Below are positions 17,809 to 27,222 of a stretch of DNA of 64,000 bases, piece after piece. A program made the translations under genes and the position numbers. This DNA comes from DATFVA01 sp963839165 (lineage in GTDB: Bacteria; Bacteroidota; Ignavibacteria; Ignavibacteriales; Ignavibacteriaceae). How positions within the stretch are numbered: the first letter of the stretch is position 1; every line of letters starts with the position of its first letter. Below the pieces are notes generated by a model that worked only from the letters and a program-made list of their open reading frames with translations, did no database searches and was not told where the DNA came from. Location: positions 806,001 through 870,000 of the forward strand of contig CAWIUG010000005.1 of assembly GCA_963839165.1 (NCBI GenBank), in the 5' to 3' direction.

Positions 17809-18635
17809 GAGTAAAGTATTCAAACATCTTTCTTAATGTCGACCCGCCTGAAAAAGTTGACAAATCAGCATCCGATATATTTTTCCTTCATGGTTTTACA
17901 GGCAGTGCAAATGACTGGACCAGCGTTCTACCGGGAATAGATAACAGGTTCAATAAGTTCACTATCGATCTGCTCGGTCACGGTAAAAGCGATTCGCCGA
18001 ATGATCAATCTCTTTATTCCTGGGAGCTTCAGGTTGAACAGCTTAACAAGATCATTACTGAATTCACCGAAGAGAAGGTGATCCTTACAGGCTATTCAAT
18101 GGGAGGCCGGCTGGCCTTATGTTACGCTTATACTTATCCGGAACGAGTGCTGGGACTAATACTCGAAAGTTCCTCGCCCGGAATTACCAGCAAAAGGCAG
18201 AGAGAGACCAGGATTAAGGATGATGCAGAGTTAGCGGCTTATATATCTACGCATTCCATAAATGAATTTGCTGATCTATGGATAAAAAAAGAGATATTTG
18301 CCACACAGCTGCGTCTTCCGGAAGAAAAGAGGAACGAAATAAAACTGGACAGGCTGAAGAACAATCCTATCGGTTTAACCAACTCGCTGATCGGTTTCGG
18401 TACAGGCAAAATGCCGAACCTCTACCCTCAGCTGAAAAAAATGAACACACAGATACTTCTGCTTACCGGTGAACTCGACACCAAGTTCACTGCATTGAAT
18501 AAAAGCATAGCAAAAAAATTTCCCGCCGCAAAACATGTGATTGTTAAGAATGCAGGGCATACTGTGCATCTCGAAGAACCCGCGAGGTTTACCTCTGGAG
18601 TGAACGATTTTCTTAAAGCTTTCATAACCATCTGA
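17805..18635 (+). CDS. menH: SHCHC synthase, alpha/beta hydrolase
   Basis: A 276-residue alpha/beta hydrolase that removes pyruvate from the MenD product. It shows the oxyanion segment HGFTGSANDW, nucleophile Ser in GYSMGGR, Asp in LLTGELDTKF and His in NAGHTVHLE. The position right after menD with an ATGA overlap supports MenH over a general esterase. A 730-base stretch of decayed sequence separates it from menB. Confidence 0.9.
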   Translation: MRVKYSNIFLNVDPPEKVDKSASDIFFLHGFTGSANDWTSVLPGIDNRFNKFTIDLLGHGKSDSPNDQSLYSWELQVEQLNKIITEFTEEKVILTGYSMGGRLALCYAYTYPERVLGLILESSSPGITSKRQRETRIKDDAELAAYISTHSINEFADLWIKKEIFATQLRLPEEKRNEIKLDRLKNNPIGLTNSLIGFGTGKMPNLYPQLKKMNTQILLLTGELDTKFTALNKSIAKKFPAAKHVIVKNAGHTVHLEEPARFTSGVNDFLKAFITI

Positions 18636-18639
18636 TAAC

Positions 18640-19183
18640 TCCAGTAAGATTTTATTTTTATCTTCTGCCACAGGAGGACTGCAAAAAAATGCAGGCTTTA
18701 ATTTTCCACAGATCTACCAGGAATCTTATGCCGCTTACAAAAATCCTTCCTTCTCTGCTGCTGCTCTGGTCAATACATGCAGCGGGAAGTGGCTGTTTCA
18801 GCTCACTAACGGAATAAGCACCGCTTCTTCTTCATGGCTTTATCAAGGAGAAATATACACGGTATGTAATAGGATTCGAATTTACAGCCGGGACAAGACT
18901 TTTTGATTATGTCGGGTCGATTGATTACCAGTTCGGGAATAATTCATCTAATATCAACAATAATATCTATGCTCATTCCTATGACAGCACCAGATATTCT
19001 CCCACTCATGCGCAATATGACTACTTATCTGGCAGGGTTTATGGATGATGCACTGAAGCCATCAATGTTCCTGGTTACACTCCCTGTCTATCTGAATTAT
19101 TCACCTGCTGAATGGGTGTCTTTATATGGTGGTTTGAACTATTCGTACGTTTATAGTTATCAGAAGACTCAACAGTCGGATCT
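18640..19183 (+). pseudogene. decayed exported/beta-barrel protein gene between menH and menB
   Basis: No single frame is open, but three successive frames read on as one protein-like sequence: first NFPQIYQESYAAYKNP to SSSWLYQGEIYT (18690-18860), then RYVIGFEFTAGTRLFDYVGS to YDYLSGRVYG (18862-19047), then a stretch with MFLVTLPVYLNYSP and SLYGGLNYSYVYSY (19040-19180). Gly/aromatic alternation and strand-like segments suggest an outer-membrane barrel. The first part and any signal peptide are missing, and a minisatellite begins exactly where the homology ends. This reads as the remnant of a gene inserted in or inherited with the menaquinone cluster. I cannot name the parent family. Confidence 0.55.
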
Positions 19184-19253
19184 CCATTATCCATTATTCA
19201 TTATTCATTATTCATTATTCATTATCCATTATTCATTATTCATTATTCATTAT
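19184..19253 (+). repeat. 7-bp minisatellite, ten units of (T/C)CATTAT
   Basis: Ten perfect 7-base units in phase, with three units starting CC instead of TC. The array lies at the 3' end of the decayed gene and about 115 bases before menB. Similar ATTATTCATTATT arrays occur between genes in other Bacteroidota; copy number is likely variable. Confidence 0.9.
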
Positions 19254-19369
19254 TATTCCGCCCTGTGTTCCGGTGCCTATCAAATAAAACTTCCTTATGC
19301 TATTTTTATTCTAACTATCACAACTTTTCAATATTTTTAACAGATACTTCTAAAAATTCGAGGTTAAGG

Positions 19370-20203
19370 ATGTCTTTTAACTGGAAAAAAGCTAAGGAAT
19401 ACCAGGATATTATATACGAGAAAATGGATGGAATAGCCAAAGTAACCATAAACCGTCCCGAAGTTCGCAACGCCTTCCGGCCTGAAACCGTCATCGAAAT
19501 GTACGATGCATTTGCAGACGCAAGAGAAGACCAGGAAATCGGTGTTGTCCTTCTGACAGGCTATGGTCCCTCAAAAGACGGGAAGTATGCTTTCTGTTCC
19601 GGCGGCGATCAGAGGATTCGCGGCGATCAGGGTTATGTAGGAAAAGACGGAGTTCCGAGATTAAACGTTCTTGATCTTCAGAAGCTGATAAGGAGTATGC
19701 CAAAACCCGTGATAGCGCTGGTAGCCGGGTACGCAATCGGCGGAGGCCATGTTCTTCACGTAGTATGCGATCTGACAATTGCTGCGGATAACGCAATATT
19801 CGGACAAACAGGTCCAAAGGTGGGAAGCTTCGACGGAGGGTTCGGGTCGAGCTACCTTGCCAGAATAGTGGGACAGAAAAAAGCACGTGAAATATGGTAC
19901 CTGTGCGATCAATATAACGCCCAGGAAGCTTTTGATATGGGACTGGTAAATAAAGTAGTTCCTGTAGAAGAACTTGAAAACACGGGTGTTGAATGGGCAA
20001 AGAAGATACTCGAAAAAAGTCCCCTTGCAATACGTCTCCTAAAATCGGCCTTTAACGCAGAGCTTGACGGTCAGGCAGGGATTCAGGAACTTGCAGGCAA
20101 TGCCACGTTGTTATATTATATGAGCGAAGAAGCTCAGGAAGGCAAAAAAGCTTATCTTGAGAAGAGAAAACCAGAGTTTAACAAATTTCCCAAACTGCCT
20201 TAA
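19370..20203 (+). CDS. menB: 1,4-dihydroxy-2-naphthoyl-CoA synthase
   Basis: A 277-residue crotonase-fold enzyme that closes the second ring of the naphthoquinone. I start it at ATG 19370 (MSFNWKKAKEYQDIIYE, preceded by AAGGA); a longer open frame runs back into the repeat region but has no family sequence there. Signatures are the oxyanion-hole CSGGDQRIRGDQGYVG, GYAIGGGHVLHVVCDLTIA, the GQTGPKVGSFDGGFGSSYLA block and EFNKFP at the C-terminus. All are typical of MenB. Confidence 0.95.
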   Translation: MSFNWKKAKEYQDIIYEKMDGIAKVTINRPEVRNAFRPETVIEMYDAFADAREDQEIGVVLLTGYGPSKDGKYAFCSGGDQRIRGDQGYVGKDGVPRLNVLDLQKLIRSMPKPVIALVAGYAIGGGHVLHVVCDLTIAADNAIFGQTGPKVGSFDGGFGSSYLARIVGQKKAREIWYLCDQYNAQEAFDMGLVNKVVPVEELENTGVEWAKKILEKSPLAIRLLKSAFNAELDGQAGIQELAGNATLLYYMSEEAQEGKKAYLEKRKPEFNKFPKLP

Positions 20204-20212
20204 GAAAGACAA

Positions 20213-21109
20213 ATGGAAAATAAGATCGAAACACCAACAAAACTTGAGAGCTGGATAATCGCGAGCAGACCCAAAACTCTCTTTGCTGCCATCGTACCTG
20301 TATTCGTCGGATCAGGAGTAGCAATCAGTGAGGGCATCTTCATTCCTCTATATTCTCTCGTTGCACTTCTCTGTTCTATTCTTATACAGATCGGCACAAA
20401 TTATACAAATGATCTTTATGATTACACAAAGGGAGCTGATAATGAGAAGCGTAAAGGTCCCAGGAGAGTACTTGCAAGCGGATTCATAACTGTAGGCGAA
20501 ATGAAATTTGCTATCATCCTGACTTTTTTGATTTCCTTTCTGCTTGGTCTCTATCTGGTTTATGCCGGCGGATGGGTAATCCTGGTAGTCGGTGTATTTT
20601 CTATTATTGCGGGCATAGCTTACACTGCCGGTCCTTTTCCACTTGCATACAATGGACTTGGCGACATCTTTGTTTTTGGTTTCTTCGGAGTAATTGGAAC
20701 AGTCTTCACTTACTACCTGCACTCGCATCACGTAAACTTTGTATCGCTGCTGGCTTCGGTGCCTGTAGGTTCACTTGTAACGAATATCCTGGTGGTAAAT
20801 AATTACCGTGATATCGAGGAAGACCGTGCGGCAAATAAGAACACGCTGGCTGTAAAGATGGGAAGGACATTCACCCGCTACCAGTTTATCTTTCTCATTG
20901 CAATTTCATTTCTAATACCTCTCGCTCTCTTTTTATTCTTCGATTATACATTATGGATATTTCTACCATACGTAACACTGCCTTTTGCGGCAAAGGCCAT
21001 AAAGATGATCACCACACTGGAAGGAACTGACTTAAACAAGACACTTGAACTAACTGCCCAGCTTTCAGCTTTATTCGGAATATTGTTTTCCGCAGGACTC
21101 GCGCTGTGA
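20213..21109 (+). CDS. menA: 1,4-dihydroxy-2-naphthoate polyprenyltransferase
   Basis: A 298-residue integral membrane prenyltransferase of the UbiA family that attaches the isoprenoid chain to DHNA. The two Asp-rich metal/diphosphate motifs are NYTNDLYDYTKGAD (about 62-75) and NNYRDIEEDRAANKNTLAVK (about 197-216), separated by about four membrane helices; about nine helices in all. It starts 9 bases after menB and overlaps menC by 4 bases, so it is in the same operon. Confidence 0.95.
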   Translation: MENKIETPTKLESWIIASRPKTLFAAIVPVFVGSGVAISEGIFIPLYSLVALLCSILIQIGTNYTNDLYDYTKGADNEKRKGPRRVLASGFITVGEMKFAIILTFLISFLLGLYLVYAGGWVILVVGVFSIIAGIAYTAGPFPLAYNGLGDIFVFGFFGVIGTVFTYYLHSHHVNFVSLLASVPVGSLVTNILVVNNYRDIEEDRAANKNTLAVKMGRTFTRYQFIFLIAISFLIPLALFLFFDYTLWIFLPYVTLPFAAKAIKMITTLEGTDLNKTLELTAQLSALFGILFSAGLAL

Positions 21110-22134
21110 CAAATCTCGAGCTGACATATTCCCCTTATCATCTGCACCTTTCAATGCCTTTTATAACCTCCAAGGGAGAGATTAAAGAGAGAAAAGGATT
21201 TGTCATTTCGCTTAAGAATCTTGCTCAGGCTCAGGGTATAGGTGAGGCGGCTCCCCTGCCTGAATTCGGTTCTGAAAGCTTTGAAGATGATGAAAAAGCT
21301 CTGGAGAATATCAATCTGAATCTTAAGCTTGATCTGAACAACCTGCTCCCTTCCGTTGAAAAAAGTCTTGCTGAATTTGATCATCTTCCGGCATTAAGAA
21401 GCGGTCTTGAGCAGGCCATACTCAATTTAATATGTGTTGAGAGGAACACGACATTAAGCGAACTCTTTCACAAACCTGTTGCGCGTAATATAGCCGTAAA
21501 CGGGGTGATTGGTATGCTGACTAAAGAGGATGCGCTGAATAAAGCAAAGGAACTGAGATCAAAGGGATTCAGAACTCTAAAGATAAAAGCAGGCAGAGAA
21601 AAATTTGAGGAAGACCTTGAGATAATCGAAGCAATCAGGAGCGAAGCAGGAAGGAACACTAACCTGCGTGTTGACATAAACGGAAAATGGTCACCTCCGG
21701 AAGCCGCCATCAATCTGAAAAAGCTGGAGCAGTTCGATATTGAATATGCCGAACAGCCGGTGAAGAATATCAACGACTTCCCTGCTGTAAGTTCTGAAAC
21801 GATTATTCCTCTTGCCGCGGATGAATCGGTGCGCAGTTACGGTGACGCTGTCAGTATCATCGGGACTAAATCAGCCTCTGTTCTCATTCTTAAACCAATG
21901 ATGCTCGGAGGTCTTACTCACACTTTCAGGATAATAGATGAGGCAGAGAAGAACGGTATGAAGATAGTTATTACCTCCTCTTTTGAATCATCTATCGGAA
22001 GATCAGCCGCGGTATTTGCAGCCGCCGTTTTGAAGGAACAGACAGCGCACGGTCTTGCTGTTCAGGATTATTTTAAGGATACAATCGTAAACGATCCCTT
22101 CCCTGTAGAAAATGGTTTAATAAAGATCGGATAA
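21106..22134 (+). CDS. menC: o-succinylbenzoate synthase
   Basis: A 342-residue enolase-superfamily enzyme that dehydrates SHCHC to o-succinylbenzoate. The start is GTG 21106, coupled to menA by a GTGA overlap. The barrel shows the KxK base (LKIKAGR), metal ligands Asp in VDINGKW, Glu in YAEQP and Asp in AADES, and the second Lys in ILKPMMLGG. Neighbours fix the assignment against other muconate-lactonizing relatives. Confidence 0.92.
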   Translation: MTNLELTYSPYHLHLSMPFITSKGEIKERKGFVISLKNLAQAQGIGEAAPLPEFGSESFEDDEKALENINLNLKLDLNNLLPSVEKSLAEFDHLPALRSGLEQAILNLICVERNTTLSELFHKPVARNIAVNGVIGMLTKEDALNKAKELRSKGFRTLKIKAGREKFEEDLEIIEAIRSEAGRNTNLRVDINGKWSPPEAAINLKKLEQFDIEYAEQPVKNINDFPAVSSETIIPLAADESVRSYGDAVSIIGTKSASVLILKPMMLGGLTHTFRIIDEAEKNGMKIVITSSFESSIGRSAAVFAAAVLKEQTAHGLAVQDYFKDTIVNDPFPVENGLIKIG

Positions 22135-22136
22135 AA

Positions 22137-23606
22137 ATGATCCTACCAGGCGGCATCATCATAGAAGGGATTAAGCTCCCGGATAACCATCCCGCTTTAA
22201 TAACACCCGAATCTGAAATCTCCTATAAAGAACTAAATGAAAGAATAACTCAAACCTCTGCCTGGCTGAGTTCAGTGGGGGTCAGAGAGAACACTAAAAC
22301 CGCAATACTGAGTGCTAATAATCCTGATTACATTATACTACTCTTTGCCTTGTGGAACCTGAATGCCTGCGTAATTCCGCTTAACATTATGTTATCGGAT
22401 ACGGAGCTCACAGAAATAATAAATTTCTCCGACGCTGAATTTCTTTTCTATAATAAGGATGAAAAACGGCAGCCTGATGTTAAAATTCCACGGCTCGATT
22501 TAAGTAAAACCACACCTCAGGATAATAACTTTAAGTCCCCGGGCATAGATCCTGAGGCTGTCTCCATGGTAATGTTCACATCAGGTGCAACAGGCAGACC
22601 GAAAGGAGTAATGCATTCATTAAATGATCTGCTGAACAGTGCGGATAACAGTCGGGACTTACTGAAACAAAAACCAGAAGACCGATGGATAGCAAGTCTT
22701 CCTTTCTATCATATCGGAGGGTTATCTATCATCATAAGAGCCTTCCGTTTCGGTTCCTCCATAATAATTCCGTCATCCCTGAAGAATGATTCCCTTGTAG
22801 AAGCTTTTATAAATTTTAAGCCTTCATATGCATCCCTGGTGTCAACCCAGCTGAAGAGGATGCTTGAAAGCGGGTGGAAACCCTCCGCAGAATTAAAGAA
22901 AATCCTCCTTGGAGGAGGATTCGCGGATGAAGAGCTTATAAAAGAAGCTGAGACAGCCGGGTGTAAAATCTCCCATGTTTACGGCTCCACTGAAACCTCG
23001 GCATTTGTTACAGCCAGCGAGACAGAAGTTATTAAAATCAAGTCTCTCTCTTCAGGCAGGGCGTTGGGAAGCAATAAAGTATTGATTGTGGACGATCAGC
23101 TTAATGAAGAGAAAGCGGGACGAACGGGCGAGATTTTAATTCAGAGCAAAGCTTTGTTCCATGGTTACTATAAAGATGAAAAAGAAACCGCGAAAAGATT
23201 AACTCATAAAGGGTTCCTTACTGGCGATGTAGGTTATATAGACAAGGACGGTGATCTTTTTGTTGAGGCTAGAAGGACTGATCTTATCATAACGGGCGGA
23301 GAAAATGTTAATCCACTTGAAGTTGAAACCGCTTTGAATAATGTACCAGGAATCAGCGACAGCTGTGTGTTCGCAATGCCTGATATAGAATGGGGACAAA
23401 TAGTTGCGGCAGCGGTTATACTAGAGAAGGATGTTTCTCTTAAGGAAATTACAGACTATCTTAAGGAAAAGATTGCGGGTTATAAGGTCCCGAAAAGATT
23501 TTATCCTGTTGAGAGTATCCCGAGATCGCCGCTGGGAAAAATATTAAGAGAGAAGGTAAGGGAGGGGTTGAGCGGATTTAGCGAATTGGGCGGATTGGCG
23601 GATTGA
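22137..23606 (+). CDS. menE: o-succinylbenzoate--CoA ligase
   Basis: A 489-residue acyl-CoA synthetase. It carries the phosphate-binding loop FTSGATGRPKGVMHS, YGSTET, TGDVGYID, and a C-terminal lysine in PRSPLGKILR. It forms OSB-CoA for MenB. It starts 2 bases after menC. The last dozen residues (LSGFSELGGLAD) are encoded by a GCGGATT-type repeat that spans the stop codon, so the C-terminus has probably been altered by repeat invasion beyond the usual GKILR-K end. Confidence 0.93.
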   Translation: MILPGGIIIEGIKLPDNHPALITPESEISYKELNERITQTSAWLSSVGVRENTKTAILSANNPDYIILLFALWNLNACVIPLNIMLSDTELTEIINFSDAEFLFYNKDEKRQPDVKIPRLDLSKTTPQDNNFKSPGIDPEAVSMVMFTSGATGRPKGVMHSLNDLLNSADNSRDLLKQKPEDRWIASLPFYHIGGLSIIIRAFRFGSSIIIPSSLKNDSLVEAFINFKPSYASLVSTQLKRMLESGWKPSAELKKILLGGGFADEELIKEAETAGCKISHVYGSTETSAFVTASETEVIKIKSLSSGRALGSNKVLIVDDQLNEEKAGRTGEILIQSKALFHGYYKDEKETAKRLTHKGFLTGDVGYIDKDGDLFVEARRTDLIITGGENVNPLEVETALNNVPGISDSCVFAMPDIEWGQIVAAAVILEKDVSLKEITDYLKEKIAGYKVPKRFYPVESIPRSPLGKILREKVREGLSGFSELGGLAD

Positions 23607-23632
23607 GCGGATTGCGGATTGGCGGATTAGCT
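23571..23632. repeat. GCGGATT-type short tandem repeat across two convergent gene ends
   Basis: About seven imperfect copies of GCGGATT(G/A) or GCGAATT in 62 bases. It encodes the last residues of menE on one strand and contains the stop codon of the thioesterase on the other. Confidence 0.75.
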
Positions 23633-24034
23633 CAAAACAGCATGTAATTCCAAACCGGATCTTACTTCATCAATGATGGGAGTTTTCTTCCACTTCTTTT
23701 TATCAACAAAGATGTGAACCGTCTTAACCTGGTTTGTTATCTCCCCTTTCCCGTTTATGCAATCATATGAAAGTTCAAATGAGCTATCTCTCAATCTGCT
23801 TACACTAATTTCGATTGTAACCTCATCCCCCGGTTTAAGAGGCATCAGGTATTCCCCTTCCGAATGAATAATCGGCACCACATACTCATCATTATTCCAA
23901 TAATTCGTCTTAAGGTTAAACGACCTGATAAGGTCCTCATAGGCTGAATGACATAGCTCGAATATTCTGCCGAAGAACAATATCCCCGCAGGATCACAAT
24001 CGTAAAAATTTATTCTCTTAATGAATTTATGCAT
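23627..24034 (-). CDS. hot-dog thioesterase, probable DHNA-CoA hydrolase
   Basis: A 135-residue 4-hydroxybenzoyl-CoA thioesterase-type protein (137 residues if TTG 24040 is used; I prefer ATG 24034, MHKFIKRINF). The catalytic Asp lies in YDCDPAGILFFGRIFEL, the standard motif of this family, and the rest has the hot-dog strands (VHIFVDKKKWKK). Placed tail-to-tail with menE, it is the natural candidate for hydrolysing 1,4-dihydroxy-2-naphthoyl-CoA (MenI role), the one CoA-release step otherwise missing here. The family also serves other pathways, so the substrate is inferred from position. It follows the nitrilase gene by about 10 bases. Confidence 0.8.
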   Translation of the reverse strand: MHKFIKRINFYDCDPAGILFFGRIFELCHSAYEDLIRSFNLKTNYWNNDEYVVPIIHSEGEYLMPLKPGDEVTIEISVSRLRDSSFELSYDCINGKGEITNQVKTVHIFVDKKKWKKTPIIDEVRSGLELHAVLS

Positions 24035-24043
24035 AATCAATAA

Positions 24044-24805
24044 TTAAATGAGTCTTATATCATTTAGAAACGGTAGTGTGGATTTAACTTCATCCGCTTT
24101 TTCTTTAAGAACTTCGGCCGTAACGATTTTCTCCTCTGCTGAAACAGAAGCTATCTCAATTCCCATCGGGTCGATTATGCTGCTATACCCGGGATACTTC
24201 AGCTTCGGGTCGTCCCCCACCCTGTTCACGCCAAGAACATAGCATTGATTTTCAATCGCACGCGCTTTCAGCAGTGTACGCCAGTGTTCTATCCTCGTAT
24301 CAGGCCAGTTAGCTATCACTACAATCATATCCGTTTTCTTTTTTGCATACTCGCGATAAAGCTCGGGGAACCTGAGGTCGTAGCAGATCGATAAACCTGC
24401 AGTCATATCATTTATCTTTGTGATCACAGTCAGATCTCCTTTAGCATAATTCTTATCTTCAGTAGAATATGAGAAAGGGTGCATTTTGCGGTATGATTTG
24501 ATGAGCTTTCCGTCGGGACCAATATGCACAAGCGTATTATAATATTTCTTTTCACTCTTTTCTATTAATCCTGCCAGTATATGAACCGAGTATTTCTGCG
24601 CGGTCTCCGCAAAGAAATTAAAACTTTCTCCATTCAGATCTTCAGCAAAATCCGCGGCCTTCATAGTAAAGCCGGTAAGAGTCATCTCCGGAAACACTAG
24701 CAGATCCTGCTTTTCGTAGTTATGAGAAAGAAGCCAGCCGATCTTATCGCTGTTCATTTTTTTATTTTCCCACTCGGGATCGTACTGAACTAATCCTGCT
24801 CTCAT
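24044..24805 (-). CDS. carbon-nitrogen hydrolase (nitrilase superfamily, omega-amidase-like)
   Basis: A 253-residue amidase with the nitrilase triad: Glu in LVFPEMTLTG, Lys in SYRKMHPFS and Cys in GLSICYDLRFPELYR. The order and spacing match the YafV/Nit2 omega-amidase branch, which hydrolyses alpha-keto amides such as ketoglutaramate or repairs deaminated glutathione. Start ATG 24805 gives MRAGLVQYDPEWENK, a typical beginning. It probably shares a transcript with the downstream thioesterase. Confidence 0.85.
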   Translation of the reverse strand: MRAGLVQYDPEWENKKMNSDKIGWLLSHNYEKQDLLVFPEMTLTGFTMKAADFAEDLNGESFNFFAETAQKYSVHILAGLIEKSEKKYYNTLVHIGPDGKLIKSYRKMHPFSYSTEDKNYAKGDLTVITKINDMTAGLSICYDLRFPELYREYAKKKTDMIVVIANWPDTRIEHWRTLLKARAIENQCYVLGVNRVGDDPKLKYPGYSSIIDPMGIEIASVSAEEKIVTAEVLKEKADEVKSTLPFLNDIRLI

Positions 24806-24910
24806 TGTTTAAATACTCACATCTTATTTCTTTTTTGAATTATTCTTTATATTATTCAATTCACGCTCTAAATTACATTATCTATTCAATTAAAAAAAGA
24901 GAGAGATATT

Positions 24911-26974
24911 ATGATAAAAAATTCGTTTACTCTTTTAATCGTTCTTCTTCTTCTCTCCTCGATTGCATATCCTCAAAATACAAGGATCACAACCAACCAG
25001 CAGGAAGTGCGGAAGTTATTTAAAAACTCAGCGGCAGTTCCTGATGTAATGGGAAGAATAAACTACATACCGCCGGCAGGAGTCAGTAACCCGTCGGAGG
25101 TTGACTCATTTTCGTTATTCGATGGATTCCCTATAACTTTATCAGGCAGCTCATATGAAGGGGGGATTTTCTGCAATATGGATGATGATCCTGAGCTTGA
25201 GTTTGTTTACTGCATTACCTACACGGTGCAGGCCTTTAATATGGACGGTACTCCCGTTGCAGGCTGGCCGAAAACATTAACACAGTATACACAGAGTGCT
25301 CCCGCATTCGGAGATATTGACGGTGACGGCCAGGGAGAGATTGTTGTCACTTCTATCTTCGGTTCATCCCAGGGAAGTATTTATGCATGGCACACAGACG
25401 GGACCCTGGTTACAGGATTCCCTGTTACTCATGGCTATTCAACAAGAACCCCGGTACTTGCGGATATCGATAATGACGGAGCTATGGAAATTATCATTAA
25501 TAAAAGGATTTATCCGCTGGGGGAGGAATGGGCTTATAAGGGAGACGGCACCGTTCTGTGGTCGCAGTCGCTTAACCATGTACCTGCATCAAGTGCGGCG
25601 GTGGGAGATATTACAGGAGACGGTGTTCCCGAAATTATCTGCGAATCATATTTGAGTCTTTACGCAATGGATAACACCGGGAACATACTGCCGGGATTCC
25701 CATTCAATCTTCCCTCCGGTGTAACGAATTCATATTCGTCACCTGTGCTTGCGGATGTTGACGGTGACGGTAATCGTGAAATTATCTTCGGATCACAGGC
25801 CGATAACGGTCAGGGCTACGTGCATATTCTGAAAAATGATGGATCCGTTTATCCAGGCTGGCCGAAGATTACAGACAACTGGGTTTATACTCCCCCTGCA
25901 GTCGGTTATATAGATAGTGACAACATTCTTGATATAGCCGTAGGCGATCAGGTATTAAGCACTACCCCGGTTGACTATGTTTATGCGTGGAACGCAAACG
26001 GTACAGCTCTTTCAGGTTTTCCGATAGGGCCGACAAACGCGATCAACAGCCAGATCATTCTCGCCGATATAAATAACGACGGAATGGTTGACCTTATCAC
26101 TGACGACAACGGTGCACCCTATTACCATGGCTACAGCGCTGACGGATCCATCCTGCCAGGCTGGCCGATCATGGTAAACGGTGAAACTACTTTTTATGAA
26201 ATGCCCGCTCTTGCAGATATTAATGGCGATGGAGTACTTGATATGCTCGGGGCTGGAAAACAGGGCTTCGCACCCGACTATGTAGTCATCCATCTTTGGG
26301 ACACAGGCTATCCATTCGTACCGAATAATAATATACTTCCTGTATATCAATACAATGAGAGACACAACGGAGTATACGGTGACTTAAGTCTTACCGTACC
26401 CGTAGAACTGGTTTCTTTTACTGCTTCAGCTTCAGGCAGCAATGTTGTACTAAACTGGAATACCGCAACCGAAACAAACAATCGCGGGTTTGAGATTCAG
26501 AGACAAAGGCAAGAAAGTCAGGCTCAGGGATCAGGCAGCGACTGGCAGAGAATTGGTTTCGTTGATGGAAACGGTACTACAACCAGCAAGTCGGTTTACA
26601 CCTTTACTGATCATAATGTTACCAGCGGAAAATATTATTACAGGCTAAAACAGATCGACTTTGACGGCAGCTTCACATATTCTTCTATTGTTAACGCAAA
26701 CCTTGACAACCTGTCGTTTGCATTATCCCAGAATTATCCTAATCCGTTTAACCCCGCAACAACCATCAGTTATTCTGTTCCTGAAAAATCTGTTGTAAGT
26801 ATTGAAATATACAATCCATTAGGACAGAAGATCAGGTCGCTGGTTAACGGAACAAAGGAAGCCGGTAGTTATACCGTAACTTTCAATGCCGATAACCTGC
26901 CCAGCGGAGTATACCTGTATAAGCTGAGCACAGGAAAGTATAGTGAAACGAGAAAGATGATTTTAGCAAAGTAA
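24911..26974 (+). CDS. FG-GAP/VCBS repeat protein with T9SS C-terminal sorting domain
   Basis: A 687-residue secreted protein: signal peptide (1-22), then about seven FG-GAP/VCBS-type blades (about 60-480) each with a DxDxDG calcium loop (DIDGDGQGEIVV, DIDNDGAMEIII, DVDGDGNREIIF, DINGDGVLDML), a fibronectin/Ig-like domain (about 495-595), and a C-terminal type A sorting domain (LSQNYPNPFNPATTIS to SGVYLYKL to MILAK). The last domain directs export by the type IX system and attachment to the cell surface. The propeller probably binds calcium and a ligand, not known. It stands alone and is followed by a hairpin terminator. Confidence 0.88.
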   Translation: MIKNSFTLLIVLLLLSSIAYPQNTRITTNQQEVRKLFKNSAAVPDVMGRINYIPPAGVSNPSEVDSFSLFDGFPITLSGSSYEGGIFCNMDDDPELEFVYCITYTVQAFNMDGTPVAGWPKTLTQYTQSAPAFGDIDGDGQGEIVVTSIFGSSQGSIYAWHTDGTLVTGFPVTHGYSTRTPVLADIDNDGAMEIIINKRIYPLGEEWAYKGDGTVLWSQSLNHVPASSAAVGDITGDGVPEIICESYLSLYAMDNTGNILPGFPFNLPSGVTNSYSSPVLADVDGDGNREIIFGSQADNGQGYVHILKNDGSVYPGWPKITDNWVYTPPAVGYIDSDNILDIAVGDQVLSTTPVDYVYAWNANGTALSGFPIGPTNAINSQIILADINNDGMVDLITDDNGAPYYHGYSADGSILPGWPIMVNGETTFYEMPALADINGDGVLDMLGAGKQGFAPDYVVIHLWDTGYPFVPNNNILPVYQYNERHNGVYGDLSLTVPVELVSFTASASGSNVVLNWNTATETNNRGFEIQRQRQESQAQGSGSDWQRIGFVDGNGTTTSKSVYTFTDHNVTSGKYYYRLKQIDFDGSFTYSSIVNANLDNLSFALSQNYPNPFNPATTISYSVPEKSVVSIEIYNPLGQKIRSLVNGTKEAGSYTVTFNADNLPSGVYLYKLSTGKYSETRKMILAK

Positions 26975-27017
26975 GGTTGAGAGATATCATCCCGATGTAA
27001 GAAGAGAACATAGATTA

Positions 27018-27064
27018 CTCCCCCGATCGAAGCTGCTGAAGCAGTTTGTCGGGGGAGGATTTTA
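27018..27064 (+). terminator. hairpin terminator after the FG-GAP gene
   Basis: CTCCCCCGA (27018-27026) pairs perfectly with TCGGGGGAG (27049-27057), with an inner CTGC/GCAG stem and a short T-rich tail (GATTTT). Confidence 0.7.
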
Positions 27065-27222
27065 ATGAACCGTATGAGGAGAACCAGAAACGAATTCGGG
27101 TTAACAAACGGGAGAAATAGAATCGTGTTCAGGTTGACAAAAGTAAGTTCGGATTGACGAACGGGATTCCGGGATAAATTCGGAATGGCACTATTATTCA
27201 AAAATTCCAGGATTAACTACAT

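Noticed and set aside
19184..19253. CRISPR-like array
   Set aside because: Units of 7 bp without spacers; it is a minisatellite. No cas genes are in the window.
19265..19369. N-terminal extension of menB by 35 codons
   Set aside because: The extension falls in sequence without family similarity; the family start MSFNWKKAKEY is at ATG 19370 with its own ribosome site.
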